From Hymenoscyphus infarciens (lineage: Eukaryota > Ascomycota > Leotiomycetes > Helotiales > Helotiaceae), in assembly GCA_001414345.1 (NCBI GenBank), contig LLCB01000159.1, positions 62,001 to 126,000 on the forward strand: a stretch of DNA of 64,000 nucleotides, read 5' to 3'. The notes beneath the pieces are model-generated. The model was given only the letters and a program-made list of their open reading frames with translations, searched no databases and had not been told where the DNA came from. Position numbers and translations under genes: made by a program. Positions 1 to 12,309 of the stretch are shown here, in pieces (position 1 is the first letter of the stretch; every line of letters starts with the position of its first letter).

Positions 1-1502
1 AGCTCAACGGGACTCGTACTTTCAAAGCACAAGCATTACACGCATTTGATTCTAGAGAAAGGGATGGCTATGCTCGTGTTGAGCTTAGAAGCAATAAGAA
101 AATCCTGCCGCGAAGTAACAGGCCCATTGTTCTGATTACCTCCGAAAAATAACATTATACCAAAAGCTTAAAATAACCAAACAAAAACTTGAAACTTACA
201 ACCAGAGGTAGAATTCCTCTTTAAATTTTAATATTACTTGATTCATCTCACGGTATTATACCAGTCTTTTGGGAAAGTTTTATAAAAGACGGATTGATGA
301 GATGAACCCCAAGAGGAGATATACTTCGACTGGGTCGGGATAGGAGGCGATTCGTCGAAAATGGGATGGCGGAGTTCCAAATGGAGTTAGAGAGGAGTGA
401 TTTATGTACCACAAGTCCTCTTTGATGACGCCTGACAATTGTGCGCATATTGCCATATATGCAGGGGAAATTCATTGAGTCGCTCTGCGTTGGTGAGGCG
501 GCTGAACTTTTGAAGCCTTGGATTTAGTTAACAAAGTCCTGCAGACAGTAGCACAATTAAGTAGCAAACGCAGCATATATGAGTTAGCATGGAAGTCACA
601 AATTGAACCAAGTAGTGACGGCGAGCTAGTCCCCTTCGGCTGACTCACCCACATGTGAAGACAGTTCATGAAAAACCAACAGAGTTGAGAAGTGACAGTA
701 ATCTTCTTTCACTGTAAGCTATCAAACATGTCCCTAGGACTGAATCATTTCCCGGTTATTTACAAATAGTCTTAAAACTTAACCTCTCGCCATTGGTAGG
801 TTATTAGCTAAATGACATGGAAGTCGAAAAGAACATACCTTACTATTCCCGTCGGGAAAAGAGTATCTTGAATTCTTGCGATAAATTCGTGCAAAGTAAT
901 ACCTTGTAAAAATTCTACTGGATCTTACTACCAGTAGGTAACCTACAAATTGTTGTTCAGAAAACCCTTGCTATTGGAAGGTTACCTACGAATAGCATTA
1001 AACCCCACCCAGGAGTTTTTCCAAGGGTGCAGTTCATGGTTAAGGATTACGAAATTCCAAAGTGCTATGCAAAGAAGAGTTACAAGCAAGGTGCTAAATA
1101 ACGAGTGACCCATGAGTAAGCCACCTTTGCTCCTTCCCTCTTAGACGAGGGAGGGAATGGAAGGCGCGATCCCCTGTTCCCATCTAGAGTATAAAATTCC
1201 CCATCGACATATTTTCTGTTGTCGAAAATGTATTGCCGAGGATGACTTGTCTGCTATATTTGCGGGGTGGATTGAGAGGGACAACCATCAACTGAAGTCT
1301 TTGCAACATAGCAAGTACAGGGAGAGGTGTCCAGGGCTTATAGATCTCGACAAACAAAACGGAAGTTTTCTACCCATGATAGAGCAGCGGGGATTGCCAC
1401 AGGGTAGAGAGGAGTAACTTTTGAAATCCATTCCTATACACACGTAAAATATTGCCCTGATCTGGAAATGGAAAAATTTAATATTAGGTATTCTGATAAG
1501 AC
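1..1502. other. Intergenic region, no gene seen
   Basis: No open frame here resembles a protein and none could be spliced into one. Base composition is mixed and there is no clear RIP tract. The last 100 bases would be the 3' flank of the SRP receptor gene that ends at 1503. I see no tRNA, rRNA or repeat. Confidence 0.5.
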
Positions 1503-2428
1503 TTACAGTCTCTCTGAAATCCACTTCCACCATTTCTCAGTCACAGGACCATCGCCCCCAGTGACATTACCACCCGCAACCTCAATCAATACATCAAATT
1601 CCTCCATCTGAGTAAACTTGAAATTTGAACTTCCCACCTCCCCAAGCCAATCGTCTTTCTCCTCATCCTCCATTCCAATTCCAGAATCCAACAATCCCTT
1701 GCTCCTCGAGACTCTAACCTTTGTAATCTCAATCTCTAAACTGCTCTTTACAAGTGCTGCCGGAAGCGCAGTAAACAAATCCATCTTATTCGCGGCAATC
1801 AAAAGCGGAATCTCTTTCAGACTCTTGGCAGCTTTATTCTTGCTCTCCATCCTCTTTTGGAGTGTTAACAGCACATCGTGGAGATAATCTGCTGTTTGGC
1901 GCAATCCCTCATCGCCGACGGATAAGGTCGCTGCGTCTACGAGGAATATTATGCCCTTGAGGTTTTGTGGGTTGGTGAGGCTATCGAGAGCATGATGGCG
2001 GAGCTTTCCATGCCCGGGTGTATCAATTAAGAGAAATTTCTTATGGACGAGGTTTGTCGGGTCATTGACTGAGCGGTATTTGTCCGAGCCTGCTGTGGTT
2101 CCTACGGGGAGGTCGCATTCGACGGAAATGGGGGATTGGGAGGTGTGGGTTTGCGCTGGTTGTGTGCGACGCTCAAACTGGCAATTATTAGCATAAATCA
2201 ATAGTGTATGCTGTTCATAAGGGAAATACGTACCAAAGTCAAAAGGGAAGTCTTCCCTGAACCACTTGGGCCTATGAGCAAGATGGAGGGGAGGGAGGTG
2301 AGGCCACTTGCTCGGAAGACATATGAGTGGAGGAAGATGGGGATCGTGATTGCGAGTACTAATGCGATGGCCAACGCTGTAGGCGATGGACTCATCAGAG
2401 CATGCACCCATTCGGTGATAGCAGACAT
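1503..2428 (-). CDS. SRP102: Signal recognition particle receptor subunit beta (membrane GTPase)
   Basis: Two exons, 2428-2234 and 2177-1503, joined in phase 0 across a 56-bp intron with donor GTACGT, a branch-like GCTAATAA and a CAG acceptor. The product is 289 residues. A single membrane segment lies at about residues 18-35, followed by the P-loop GPSGSGKT (53-60), the G3 motif DTPGHGK (about 117-123) and the G4 motif NKMD (about 195-198). This order is that of the SRP receptor beta subunit, which anchors the alpha subunit in the ER membrane and helps hand ribosome-nascent chains to the translocon. I chose the ATG at 2428 because the membrane anchor follows soon after; an in-frame ATG at 2500 would add 24 residues. 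The gene is divergent from AKR1, 342 bp away. The family call is firm; the exact start is inference. Confidence 0.9.
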
Positions 2429-2770
2429 GGTGCCTCGCAATGTCAAATATCTCGAGATACCTCTTGTTGGAGTTGGACCGCCTTGCAACTCAACTTGCAA
2501 GGCTTCGGCCGGTCTTGTGCCTCTGTATAGCCGGGGTAAAGCCGGGGTAAAGCCGGGAGCTCAGCCTCACAGTTTACGACCGTCCTGACCTTCTGGGTCA
2601 GCATCAGTAATCTGCAAACTCACTTCGTGGAATAAAAAGGGACTCTCTCACTCACTACTTTGAATTATGACTTTAACGCATATCCATACATAATATCCCA
2701 TCCGAAATACGATAGCCCATTGGTCCTGCCGCGGTCCCCGAATCCTCGACTTTGCGACCGAGAACGCGGA
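2429..2770. promoter_or_regulatory. Bidirectional promoter region between SRP receptor beta and AKR1
   Basis: The 342 bp between two divergent start codons must carry both promoters. A short tandem repeat of about 11 bp (ccggggtaaag, two and a half copies) lies near 2530-2555, and an AATAAAAAGG stretch near 2630 could be a TATA-like site for AKR1. No factor-binding site is recognisable with confidence. Confidence 0.4.
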
Positions 2771-5231
2771 ATGTCTAGTGAAGATAAACCTACGAAATCA
2801 ACAATTGCGACGAAGGGGGCTCCCAATCTTTCAACCGCCATGGCAAATGGGAAAGCTTCAGCTGTTCCGCCCAAGTTGAGTGACGATGATCATGTCGAGA
2901 TGGACGATATTATTGCTGCCGGTCCGGTCAGTGTGGAGGAGGATATAATGCAACTGGCTCGCCTCGGTGATGTTCCAGCCATGGAGAAGTTATTTGAGGA
3001 CGGCAAGTTCGACGCCACATATTGCGACGACGAGGGGATTACGCCCTTGCATGTATGTTGAAATTCTATCATTTAGTAATTGCCTGCTAATATCTTGTCT
3101 AGTGGGCTGCCATTAATAACCAGTATGCCATGTGCCAGTTTCTCCTGAAAGAGGGAGCCGATGTCAATAAAAAGGGGGGAGAGTCGGTTGCTACGCCGGC
3201 CATGTGGGCAGCCCAACGATGCCATTACTATACCGTACACCTCTTACTCGAACATGGCGCAGACCCGCTGGTTACAGACGTCCAAGGCTATAACATCCTC
3301 CACCTAGCAACTTTCGAGGGAAATATCTTTCTGCTGGTACTGCTCCTCCACCAAAACATACAAGTGGACATTCCAGATACCCATGGCCATACCAGTCTTA
3401 TGTGGGCAGCATACAAAGGTTATCCAGCCTGCGTGGACCTTTTCTTGAGATGGGGAGCAGACGTACACGCAGTAGACGAAACTGGGTTTACGGCATTACA
3501 TTGGGCTCTTGTAAAGGGGTCTCAAGGCTGTATACAGAAATTGATTGAATATGGAGCGGACCGATTCGCAGAAACTTCAACTGGGAAAACTCCAGCGATT
3601 ACTGCGGAAGAGATGAAAACCGAAAGAATGTGGCACCGAGCCTTGATCGAGTGCGGTTATAATGATGATGCGATGCCCAGGACGCTCGAATTTCCCGGGA
3701 GTTCATTTTTAATGAAAGACAAGAGAGCTTTCATGACGAAATTCTTCTTCTTGTTCCCCTTTTTGATTATTTTTACTATGATTATGATATCAAGTCATAT
3801 GGTAGTCTTTGCAGGCGTGCCAATTGCGCTCTTCGCTGGATATTCATTACAATGGATCGCGATGAAAGTAATGGATTATGCCCCAACTGACATGAGGCAC
3901 ATGCACAAAACTGTAAGTTTGTTCAACTCAATTTTCCAAGCAAAATGCTAATTGTACAGCCTTGGCTGGCTGGTATATTTGCAGGAACCCTCTTCTGGGT
4001 AGGACTGCGATGGTTGACAACCATTCTCCCAGGTACTTCTTCACCTCCTTCATGGAAAGTCATGGAAACTCAATGCTAATCCATGTAGCGACTTACTCAA
4101 CTTATCCCATAAGCAACCTTATGTTTTTTACCTCTTACACACTATGTGGATATTTCTACTTTTGTACCATGGTTTACGAGCCTGGATTTGTTCCCAAACT
4201 CGGAGGTCTTGGGCCTCAAAAAGCCGTGATTGACGAGCTCTTGAGTTTATGGAAATTCGATGACCAAAACTTCTGTGTCCCATGTATGGTTCGACAGCCA
4301 TTGAGAAGTAAACACTGCAAGAGGTGCAACCGATGTGTTGCCAAGCATGATCAGTGAGTTCTCCCTGCTATCTTCGCCTATTCAAACGTACTGATTATCT
4401 CTAGTCACTGCCCTTGGGTTTATAATTGCATTGGTATCAACAACCATCGCCACTTCTTTCTCTACTTGGTCACTTTAGAGATTGGTGTTCTCTTCCTCGT
4501 GAGATTAGCACTTGGCTGTAGGTCTCCGCGTGATGAGGTGTTGTAGTACTCCAACTAATCACTCTACAGACTTCGAAATCATCACGGACACGACCAATGG
4601 GAACAAAGAATGCAATATTCTTGCACCGGAACTATGCCAAGTTGTGAATACTGACCCATACACACTTGTACTGTGTATTTGGGCGGCACTCCAATTAACG
4701 TGGGTTACCATGTTGATGTTTGTACAATTGGTACAAATCTCCCGAGCCATGACCACTTGGGAGAATATGAGAGGCTCCAATCATTCTCATGGAAGCAAAG
4801 CGTCAGCAGCCATTACCTCAGCACTCACGACAGGTACAACAACCCGAACCGGAGCTCAGATTGGCGATACTGGCATGGGACCAGACCCTGCTCTACCACC
4901 AACTCATGCTCCTGGGCACCATCACCACAAGGAAGGCTGCTTCAAACAATGGAAGAAGATACTCGGCGTGGATACTTTCGTGGAAACCGCATTGGGAGAC
5001 AGGACCAAGACTCGAGGGAACCGCAATCCCTTCTCGAATGGATGTGTGGGTAACTGCAAAGATTTCTGGTGTGATCCAGCACCTGTCTTTGGGCAAAGAG
5101 AGAACGGATCAGCCATGTTGGCTGGACAGGTCGTGGATTACACGGCGATGTATGAGACGCCTCGACTTATGACGATGAGGTCGAGGGGTGGAGCTGCGTA
5201 TGAGAGTGTTGGAACTGATGATTCTGTATGA
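2771..5231 (+). CDS. AKR1: Ankyrin-repeat palmitoyltransferase AKR1 (DHHC type)
   Basis: Six exons: 2771-3052, 3103-3912, 3960-4032, 4089-4353, 4405-4517 and 4570-5231, giving 734 residues, with introns of 47-56 bp. The N-terminal third carries ankyrin repeats (for example [28 protein letters not shown]), then hydrophobic membrane segments, then the Cys-rich zinc domain CxxC...[18 protein letters not shown]. The catalytic DHHC (residues 476-479) is cut by an intron: the first His codon is CA|T, split across 4353/4405. AKR1 S-acylates cytosolic proteins at Golgi or endosomal membranes and in yeast acts in endocytosis and pheromone signalling; that role is family knowledge. The C-terminal NPF within [19 protein letters not shown] is typical of filamentous-fungal AKR1. 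The start at 2771 (MSSEDKP) is preferred over 2660, whose extra leader does not look like protein. Confidence 0.93.
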
Positions 5232-7214
5232 TGTAATATTATGATGGTTATGGATCGGTCTTTTTGGTTGTGAGCGACGCAAATAGTTAATGAACGAGAA
5301 GAGGAAATACCATGACATCCTTTGCACTTTGCTTTTACTTTTGGAGAGATGGTTTGAGTAAAGCTACTGTTGTTCCGGTGAGCCTCGGGAAGGGAAGCGA
5401 AGAAATATACACCCGAGGCAGTCAACTTAACCGAGACCGGAATATTTATGAAGAAGCACAAAACTTCCAACATCCTTCGCACGACGTATCACGGTACCTG
5501 CATATTTTGGAAAGCGGAACCGGTGAAAATCAGTCCATGATTTCCACGAGCAGCTGCTGCAGCGGGCCACATGTTTTCTAGAGTCTAGAGTCTAGACATT
5601 GTCTGAGTGCCTCATCTCGGAAATGGGAGATGCAGCCAACCACGTGAACCAATTCCAACGAAATCCAACCCAAAATCCAATCTTGGAAACCGGAATACCG
5701 GGCCCCGGGAGCTTGACTGTGACGCTGCCATGCCATGTCATCCATTTCGTGCAGGACTTGTCGCCGAGTTCGGATGAAAAAAGAATCCCTTCCCTTCCCG
5801 CGGCGAGACTTCCGAAGGCGGTCGGGTGACATGGGTCCTGTGGAAACCGGGAATCCATTTTTTTGCTGGAGAGCTTTTCAAGTTTTCCTGACCATGACGA
5901 TAGTTCGATTGTTGAGGAACTCCACAGTGTGGTTTCGTAGGGGATGAATGGCGAAGGAACTCACAAATCAATTGATGGGACAACAGGTCAATTTATGCAA
6001 AAAGGAAGAAGTCCACAAAATATAAAAAAATGGGAATTTTTCTTTTCTGACGTTCAGGGGTTGAGATATCGGGAGAGTTCGGACTCGGATACATCCCGGC
6101 ATTGGAAGGGTTCTTGCTTCTTTGGGGTTAGTGTACAGGGTTGGCTGCGTGAGGTGGAGGCAACTGTGAGTCTGTGAGGCTGACTTGAGGTGACATCTGT
6201 CCTGAACGACATGTCTCCAAGGTGAGCATGTCAAGACTCAAGACTCAAGACTCAAAAGTTGAGAAGACGAGGAAAGTTGGCCTCGTCTCTCGACAATCCC
6301 CTTTCTTGATAGAGTTGATGCCATTCATTTGATTTCGCGATGCTCAGGAACCTCCTTTTCAGACGGAGCGATGGAGTGGAGTTCTTTGCTAGTTGGTGTG
6401 GATTGCGTTCAAGAGTCAGACCAATGGAAGTCCAAAGGACCAACAGGTGTCTTGATGTTTGCTCATCTCCCGCTTTCCGGCTTATGGTTACGTTGAATTA
6501 TGATATCTGCTGGGTCCCTTGACCCCCACGAGGAGCTCTGCTGTTGTGTTGTTTTGGCGCGTGGGAGGTTTATATGAATATAAACGGTAAAGCTGTCCAG
6601 AAAAGTCCTTCTTTACGAGCCTTGCGTAGCCATTGGGCCTTCGCAGCCAATCATTCCGTCCCAGCTTTATATCCATCCCTGGTGGCTTCTTTCTGGTCAT
6701 CTGCAAACTGCAATGTCCGACAACACCCGATGGGGACCACTTCCGTTCAGGATGGTCGGGTGTTGTCGTTGATGGCATTTGGGTCCACCTGAACCCACCA
6801 GATGTGGTGGTGCAGGGGCATCGTTAAGCCTCAAGCGCCTCTCTCCCCCTAAAATATGGCCCAAAGAGGCAATAAGCTAGATCACAGAGTGATGAGAGCT
6901 CGCGTCTCAGCTCGTAGCCGAGCCCGAAGCGAAGTCTTCTGCGCGAGTCCTGGCCTCAGGAGTCAATTGGCCTCAGCTTCTGTTGTCCTGAGGACGAGAG
7001 CTCACCAGCCTATCGTGAAAAATTTTCGTCCCCATCTCATCCACACCACTTTCCTTCCCAACCTCTCCTTCTCAGATAATACTCAAACCAAACCCAAACT
7101 ACCACACACTTCTCCTCCTCTGCTCTGCTCGTCTCTTGCTTCTCCATCTTCTCCAGATCTTGCAACAGTCCAATCAACCATCTCCTCTCCACCACACCAC
7201 CACACACATACACA
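5232..7214. other. Intergenic region and ATP9 promoter / 5' leader
   Basis: No convincing gene was found in these 2 kb. Short tandem repeats occur at 5577-5597 (gagtcta units) and about 6231-6255 (three copies of a 7-bp ctcaaga unit). The last 180 bp (about 7035-7214) are strongly pyrimidine-rich (CTTCCC, TCTCC and CACCACAC runs), typical of the leader of a highly expressed fungal gene, and end in ACAATGG at the ATP9 start. A 125-codon frame at 6856-7233 overlaps the ATP9 start and was not accepted. Confidence 0.45.
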
Positions 7215-7886
7215 ATGGCCGCCTCAAGAATGATTGCGCCAAAGATGGCCTCCCTCATGAGCTCAACCTCCGCAAAGGTCGCTCGCCCAATGGTCCGCAG
7301 CTCCATCAAGGCCACTGGTTCCCAGCGTGCTTTCTCTGGTTCGTACATCCCCAATTCAATCTCACGTAATTCGATATCATCTTCACCTTCAATCCCTTGA
7401 TCCCACTCCTGCCAATGCCCACGGCCAACTCGGGGATCAATGGAATCACCACCGTCCATCAAATATCATCAATTGATCAATTGCATCATCAAAAGCTTCA
7501 ATGGAACCATCAACTAACTTGCGCTCCCTCCAGGTGTCTCTTCCAAGGCCACTCCCTTCTCCGCCATGAAGCGTGCCCAAGCATCCCAAATCCTCACTCA
7601 CGCCACCCGTAACACCTTCGCCCAAGCCTCCAAGCGTGGATTCTCCTCAGAGATCGCCACCGCCATGGTCCAAGTCTCCCAAAACCTCGGTATGGGTTCC
7701 GCCGCCATCGGTCTCGGAGGTGCTGGTATCGGTATCGGTATGGTCTTCGCCGCTCTCCTCATGGCCGTTGCCCGTAACCCAAGCATGCGTGGACAACTCT
7801 TCTCCTACGCCATTTTGGGATTCGCTTTCGTTGAGGCCATTGGACTCTTCGACTTGATGGTTGCCATGATGTGCAAGTACGTGTAA
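7215..7886 (+). CDS. ATP9: ATP synthase subunit 9 (subunit c), mitochondrial precursor
   Basis: Exons 7215-7338 and 7534-7886 encode 158 residues. The first 77 form a Ser/Arg/Lys-rich mitochondrial presequence, and the remaining 81 are the proteolipid: two hydrophobic helices joined by the ARNPSMRGQ loop, with the proton-carrying Glu in GFAFVEAIGLF (precursor residue 142, mature residue 65). It forms the c-ring of the F1Fo ATP synthase in the inner mitochondrial membrane. The 195-bp intron splits the presequence, starts with an unusual GTTCGT donor, and has a clean CTAAC branch site 20 bp before the CAG acceptor. The splice joins G|GT in frame. Codon use is strongly C-ending (ATC, GCC, CTC), as in highly expressed fungal genes. 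The identity is secure. Confidence 0.97.
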
Positions 7887-9650
7887 ATCATCTCTCTCTC
7901 GACTCGCATCTTCGTCTGTACATATTACGTTGCAGCGGGATAGGGGGTGATTGCGTATCTCTTTTTCTTCTGTTTCGACCATGTTTACCTCGATCTCCAC
8001 TCGTCTAATTTTTCCTTTGTTGATGGATTGCATTTGCGAGTCTGTGGCTGGGAAGGGACAATATTGGGAGGATTGGGAGGGGGTATGAATAAGGGGATGT
8101 GTTTCGATCTGGGGGGTGTGGGCTGTGAATCATCGGGGGGATGAGACGAAAAAGTTATAGAGGGTGCTTGCATGGACTGGGTATAGATGATAGATCTGCA
8201 CTAGAAATCGGGCATTAGACTATAGATTGTACCAATACTCCTTCTCTTTAGTATGCATGGTCTCGAAGCGTTTGTTGTACGGCGGTCTAAAACTCCTTCT
8301 CTGCACTCCGCTCTGAAAATTCAAGATTTTTCAAAAACCAAAAACTACGTTTTCCTCTCATCACTCGGTGAATGCTCAAGTGTTTAATTTTCCTGATGTT
8401 TCGGATATGTGACCTGTCCGATAGCATGATTGGGCTTTTCTGCTCGTTGGAGCCTGGTTTTCGTAGAGTGTGAGATGATCCACCCTGTAAGTAACGTATA
8501 AGCAATCTCTCTCTCTCCCTCTCAATCCCATCCCTCTTTTGGCAACCCTCCGCTTCATTTATTCCCCTATTCAGCCCTCTCATGCATACACCAACTACAC
8601 CTTCACCATCTCGACGAGTGGCCCCGTGGCCCTACTCTATCTCACAAACCATACCCTCCTCCCCCAAAACACCATTTCATCTATCGGTCTTCCTTCATCA
8701 AAGACTTGAACCATACACCCATACAACCATACAACCATACAACCAGACACGTAGGTCATCGTCCCAGCTGATGAATCTTGTGAATTGTGACTCTTATATT
8801 TTGAGTCTAGAGTATGAATTGAAAGTCTTGAAGTGGAGGATTGGTTTTTTCTTTCTTTCTTTTTTCTTTTTTTCTTTTTTTTTTTGGTATAGATAGATAG
8901 ATAGATAGATATGGGAGGGATGTTTATTCTGATTCTGAGACAGGGATGTATATTCATTGCTCTTTCTTAACCTTTGTATATAAGACATGAGAGATGAGAG
9001 ATGAGAGAAGAAGGCAAAACAGGGATTTCCCTCTCTCTAAAGGGGTTAGAGAATCCAAGAATATAAACCTTTTTTGTTTTGTTTTGGAGTTTGTTGGGCT
9101 TGTAAAGGGTAGAGAAGTAAAAATTCTTTATTATTTCTTTGGTATGCGGTATACGGTATACATATATATATAGATATATAGATATATACAGTGACCTAGT
9201 GACCTACTCCTCGCTGTTCCGCTATCAATCTCATCTAAGGAATTTCCTTCGTTCAGTTCTTTGAAAAGACGTTAAAAAACTAACTAAATTATAGTAAAGG
9301 ACTCTTCATTACATTATCTTAGGTAATTCCTGTAAGCTTTCTATTTTCGTTTATTGGTTAAATTGGTTTTAATTGACCCTTTTTGGTTTTGAGAAGGTGC
9401 GGGGAAGTACATATGATGGGAAATTTCTCACTCAACTCTTTCTTTTATCTCATTTTGATATTTTTTATTTTTTATTTCAAGGCTTAAAGCTGAACGTTAC
9501 ATTTTTTTTCTTTTTTTTTCAACAATCCTGTCAAGGAAGAGAAGGGAGAGAGTTGATGTAAATTGTTTCTAGTCTTCGCTTTTTTCTTACCTTAGCTGAA
9601 TATTTGAGCGTCTCCGGCAGATAGAACTTGGACTTTGATCTGATATTTGA
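7887..9650. other. ATP9 3' flank and low-complexity intergenic DNA
   Basis: No gene is visible. Simple repeats are frequent: four CATACAAC-type units near 8728-8752, a poly-pyrimidine run at about 8850-8885, (GATA)n at about 8890-8910, and TATATAGATATATAGATATATA at about 9161-9187. The ATG-initiated frames here translate these repeats and show no domain or splice logic. Confidence 0.45.
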
Positions 9651-9719
9651 AAGTCCTTTTTGGCGGGCTAGTAACTAGTTATTTTACTGAATATCTTAAC
9701 TGTCACAGTTTCTTTTTTT

Positions 9720-10225
9720 ATTAAAAAAATTCAGACTTGGGCGACGATATTACCAGTAGTATATCAAGGGGTCTACGATATTTCTCGTATTATATTAAGT
9801 AATCTAATTAATACTAGATATCTAAGAATAATTAATAATAGATTAAATCTTAGTAGTAAAATAGTTAATCTAGAGAAGAATAGTTCTTCTCCCTAAGAGC
9901 TAATCGAATACTTAGCCTTACTATTTTCTAAAACTAAAAATAAAGTTCTATACTTTTATAGTAAATTATAAATATTCATAACTCTAAAAGATTACTCTTC
10001 ATATTATAAGTCTTCTATAGCTTTATATAACAACTTTTAAATATAAGAAAGTATATTTTAAATAGTAAAGAAAAATTTATATAATGTTTATTTAGTACTA
10101 TAAGACACTTATGCTAAGAGCCTAATCGTATTAGTTAAGAATTTACAATATTCAGACAATATTCATTATACGATATATATCGCATTTGATACAATATCGT
10201 ATCGCCGCCTAAGAAGTCCGAAAAA
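9720..10225. repeat. AT-rich, RIP-like repeat relic
   Basis: About 500 bp of very AT-rich sequence in which TA is abundant and CA/TG are scarce, unlike the flanks. The edges carry a degenerate inverted pair: CAGACTTGGGCGACGATA at about 9732 and, on the other strand, CGGACTTCTTAGGCGGCGAT near 10217. Both are bordered by a run of A bases (aaaaaaat). This suggests an old short DNA transposon mutated by RIP. The flanking A-runs could be an 8-bp target duplication or only low complexity, so class is not assigned. Confidence 0.45.
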
Positions 10226-10660
10226 AATCAAAAATAAGAGTGGTGGTTTAGTTGTTGAGATATAGCGATAAGGAGAGTGAGTAATTTCGTATAGAAAGTT
10301 GTTAGCTGAAAGTATCGAAATACGTTAGACAAGAATTGTTCAATAGAGTCTTTCAAAAATATGTAATTTGCTCAACCCCATTACCCCCAGGTCCACGAAA
10401 TGTTGTTTCAAATCACATAGAGGGTGGTATACCAATAAATTGAGTGGAAAATCTTCTCTCTTTATTCATAATCTCGGCCTTGGCATCAAGTGCTGGCTCA
10501 TAGTCTAGAGTTCTCCCATTCTTTCCACGAAAACTGTTCTGGATGTTGAATCTATAGCGATCTTTCCGAGTTCAAACTGCAGATACCAACGCCTTGCTCT
10601 CAAATCCGGAGTCCCCAAACCATATACCCATACCCCCACCTCCCAATGCTATGCTCAAAA
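10226..10660. other. Intergenic, 3' flank of cystathionine beta-synthase
   Basis: About 430 bp without a recognisable gene. It probably holds the 3' untranslated region of the minus-strand cystathionine beta-synthase gene. No repeat or RNA gene was seen. Confidence 0.35.
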
Positions 10661-12309
10661 TCATACCTTGGTCTGTTTGACCATCCAGCTCAGTAAATCG
10701 ACCTTGGTCACGACCGCAACTGGTTTTGAAAGTCCGCCACTCTCAGGTCCCCCCTTCTCAGTGACGATAGCAGCACTGTTCCATTCAAAAAATTTGCTCA
10801 GAGCACTGATAGGAGTATCCATGGTGATTTCAACGAACTTCCTCTTTGGTGTTTTTTGTATCTTGCCATCGGAGTTGTCGATTCCATTTGACTTAGGTGG
10901 TTGGGTCAAGTTGCTGATATCCTTTGGATCGGTGACTACCTCTGGGATAGAAGAGAAATCGAACATGACGTCTGATACGGGACTCTTTCCAGTCGCACGA
11001 CCGCGACTGATCCATGAGAGGAGATTTCCTAATGTCACCAGGCCAACAAGTTTACCACCTGTAGGTGCCAAAACTGGGAGTTGGTCGAATCCCTTCTCTC
11101 GCATAGTCTCTACTGCCTCGGAGCAAGGCGAGTCGGCTAAAACTGTAGTAACTGGTTTCAACCGAAGTGAGCGAAGTGTTGCGCCCGAGAATGGGTCTTT
11201 GCTCTTGGATTCAACTGGAGAAGATGGAACGGTAGTTGGGGGTGTTGGAGGGAGAAGATCGTTGGCTGCAAGCCAGTCGTCGTCGGCAAATTTGCTAAGA
11301 TAACTTCGGATGCTATCGGGGAGAATGACAACAACGACATCTCCTTTCTTGAGTCCTAACTCCTTAACGGCTTTGACCATTGCTGAAATGGCACTTCCAC
11401 TGCTACCACCTACGAGAAGTCCTTCCTCGGCGATGAGCCTTCTGGCGAAAGCAAATGATTCCACATCATCCGTTTTATACCAGTGATCGACAGCCTTCTG
11501 GTCAAGAACATCTGGAATAAAATCATAACCAATTCCCTCAACTTTGTAACCCTCGTTGGCGCGTTCTTGGTTCAGACTTTCTGGCACGGCGAGAATTGAT
11601 CCAAATGGGTCTGCAGCAATAACCTTGATTTCTGGGTTGTGCTTCTTCAGACCCCTTGACAATCCAGTAATAGTTCCTCCAGTACCAGCGCCTGCTACGA
11701 TAGCTGTAATCTTCCCTCCAGTTTGTTTCCAAATTTCCTCAGCAGTTCCAAACTCGTGAGCATCTGGGTTGTTTACATTTGCGTATTGATCTAGGATGTG
11801 CGAGTTTGGAATTTCCTTTTGCAGACGCCTAGCAACTCCAATGTGTGATTCTGGGGAGTCAAATGCGGCTTGGGTGGGAGTTCGAATAATCGTAGCGCCA
11901 AGTGCTCGAAGGACGGCGACTTTCTCGGGTGACATTTTCTCGGGGAGTGTAATGATTGTCTTGTAGCCTTTGATGGCCCCAACAAGAGCGAGACCAATAC
12001 CACTATAGACTGTCAGTGGCAGAGCTTTATAGAATGCGAGTCTACTTACGTATTGCCGCTAGTTGGTTCAATAAGAGTATCGCCAGGCTTTATTCTTCCG
12101 GACTTCTCTGCCTCCTCAATCATTCGCAGAGCGATACGATCCTTCACACTACCACCAGCATTGAACAATTCGACCTTGGCGTAGACATCTGCTTCGATTC
12201 CTAGGCTTTGGGGGATCTTGTTTAATCTTACCAACGGTGTGTTTCCAATCAACTCGGTTGCTGAATTGGCAAAGACCGCTGGCGCGGCGGGTTTGCTTTC
12301 TGTAGACAT
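10661..12309 (-). CDS. CYS4: Cystathionine beta-synthase
   Basis: Exons 12309-12050 and 12002-10661 encode 533 residues; the 47-bp intron has donor GTAAGT and acceptor TAG and joins AC|T within PTSGNTG. The PLP domain shows the Schiff-base Lys in GGSVKDR (Lys56), the substrate loop PTSGNTG (82-88), the phosphate-binding GAGTGGT (about 191-197) and GGSSGSA further on. The C-terminal part, from about residue 320, carries two CBS (Bateman) regulatory motifs ([17 protein letters not shown]..., and [14 protein letters not shown]...). The enzyme condenses serine and homocysteine to cystathionine in transsulfuration. There is no N-terminal haem-binding extension, as in yeast Cys4 and unlike the animal enzyme. 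Length matches the fungal family. It is divergent from the KRE9-like gene at 12905. Confidence 0.95.

Noticed and set aside
6856..7233. 125-codon plus-strand frame before ATP9
   Set aside because: It overlaps the ATP9 start in another frame and translates the pyrimidine-rich leader (HTTFLPNLS..., SPPHHHTHTQ); no domain.
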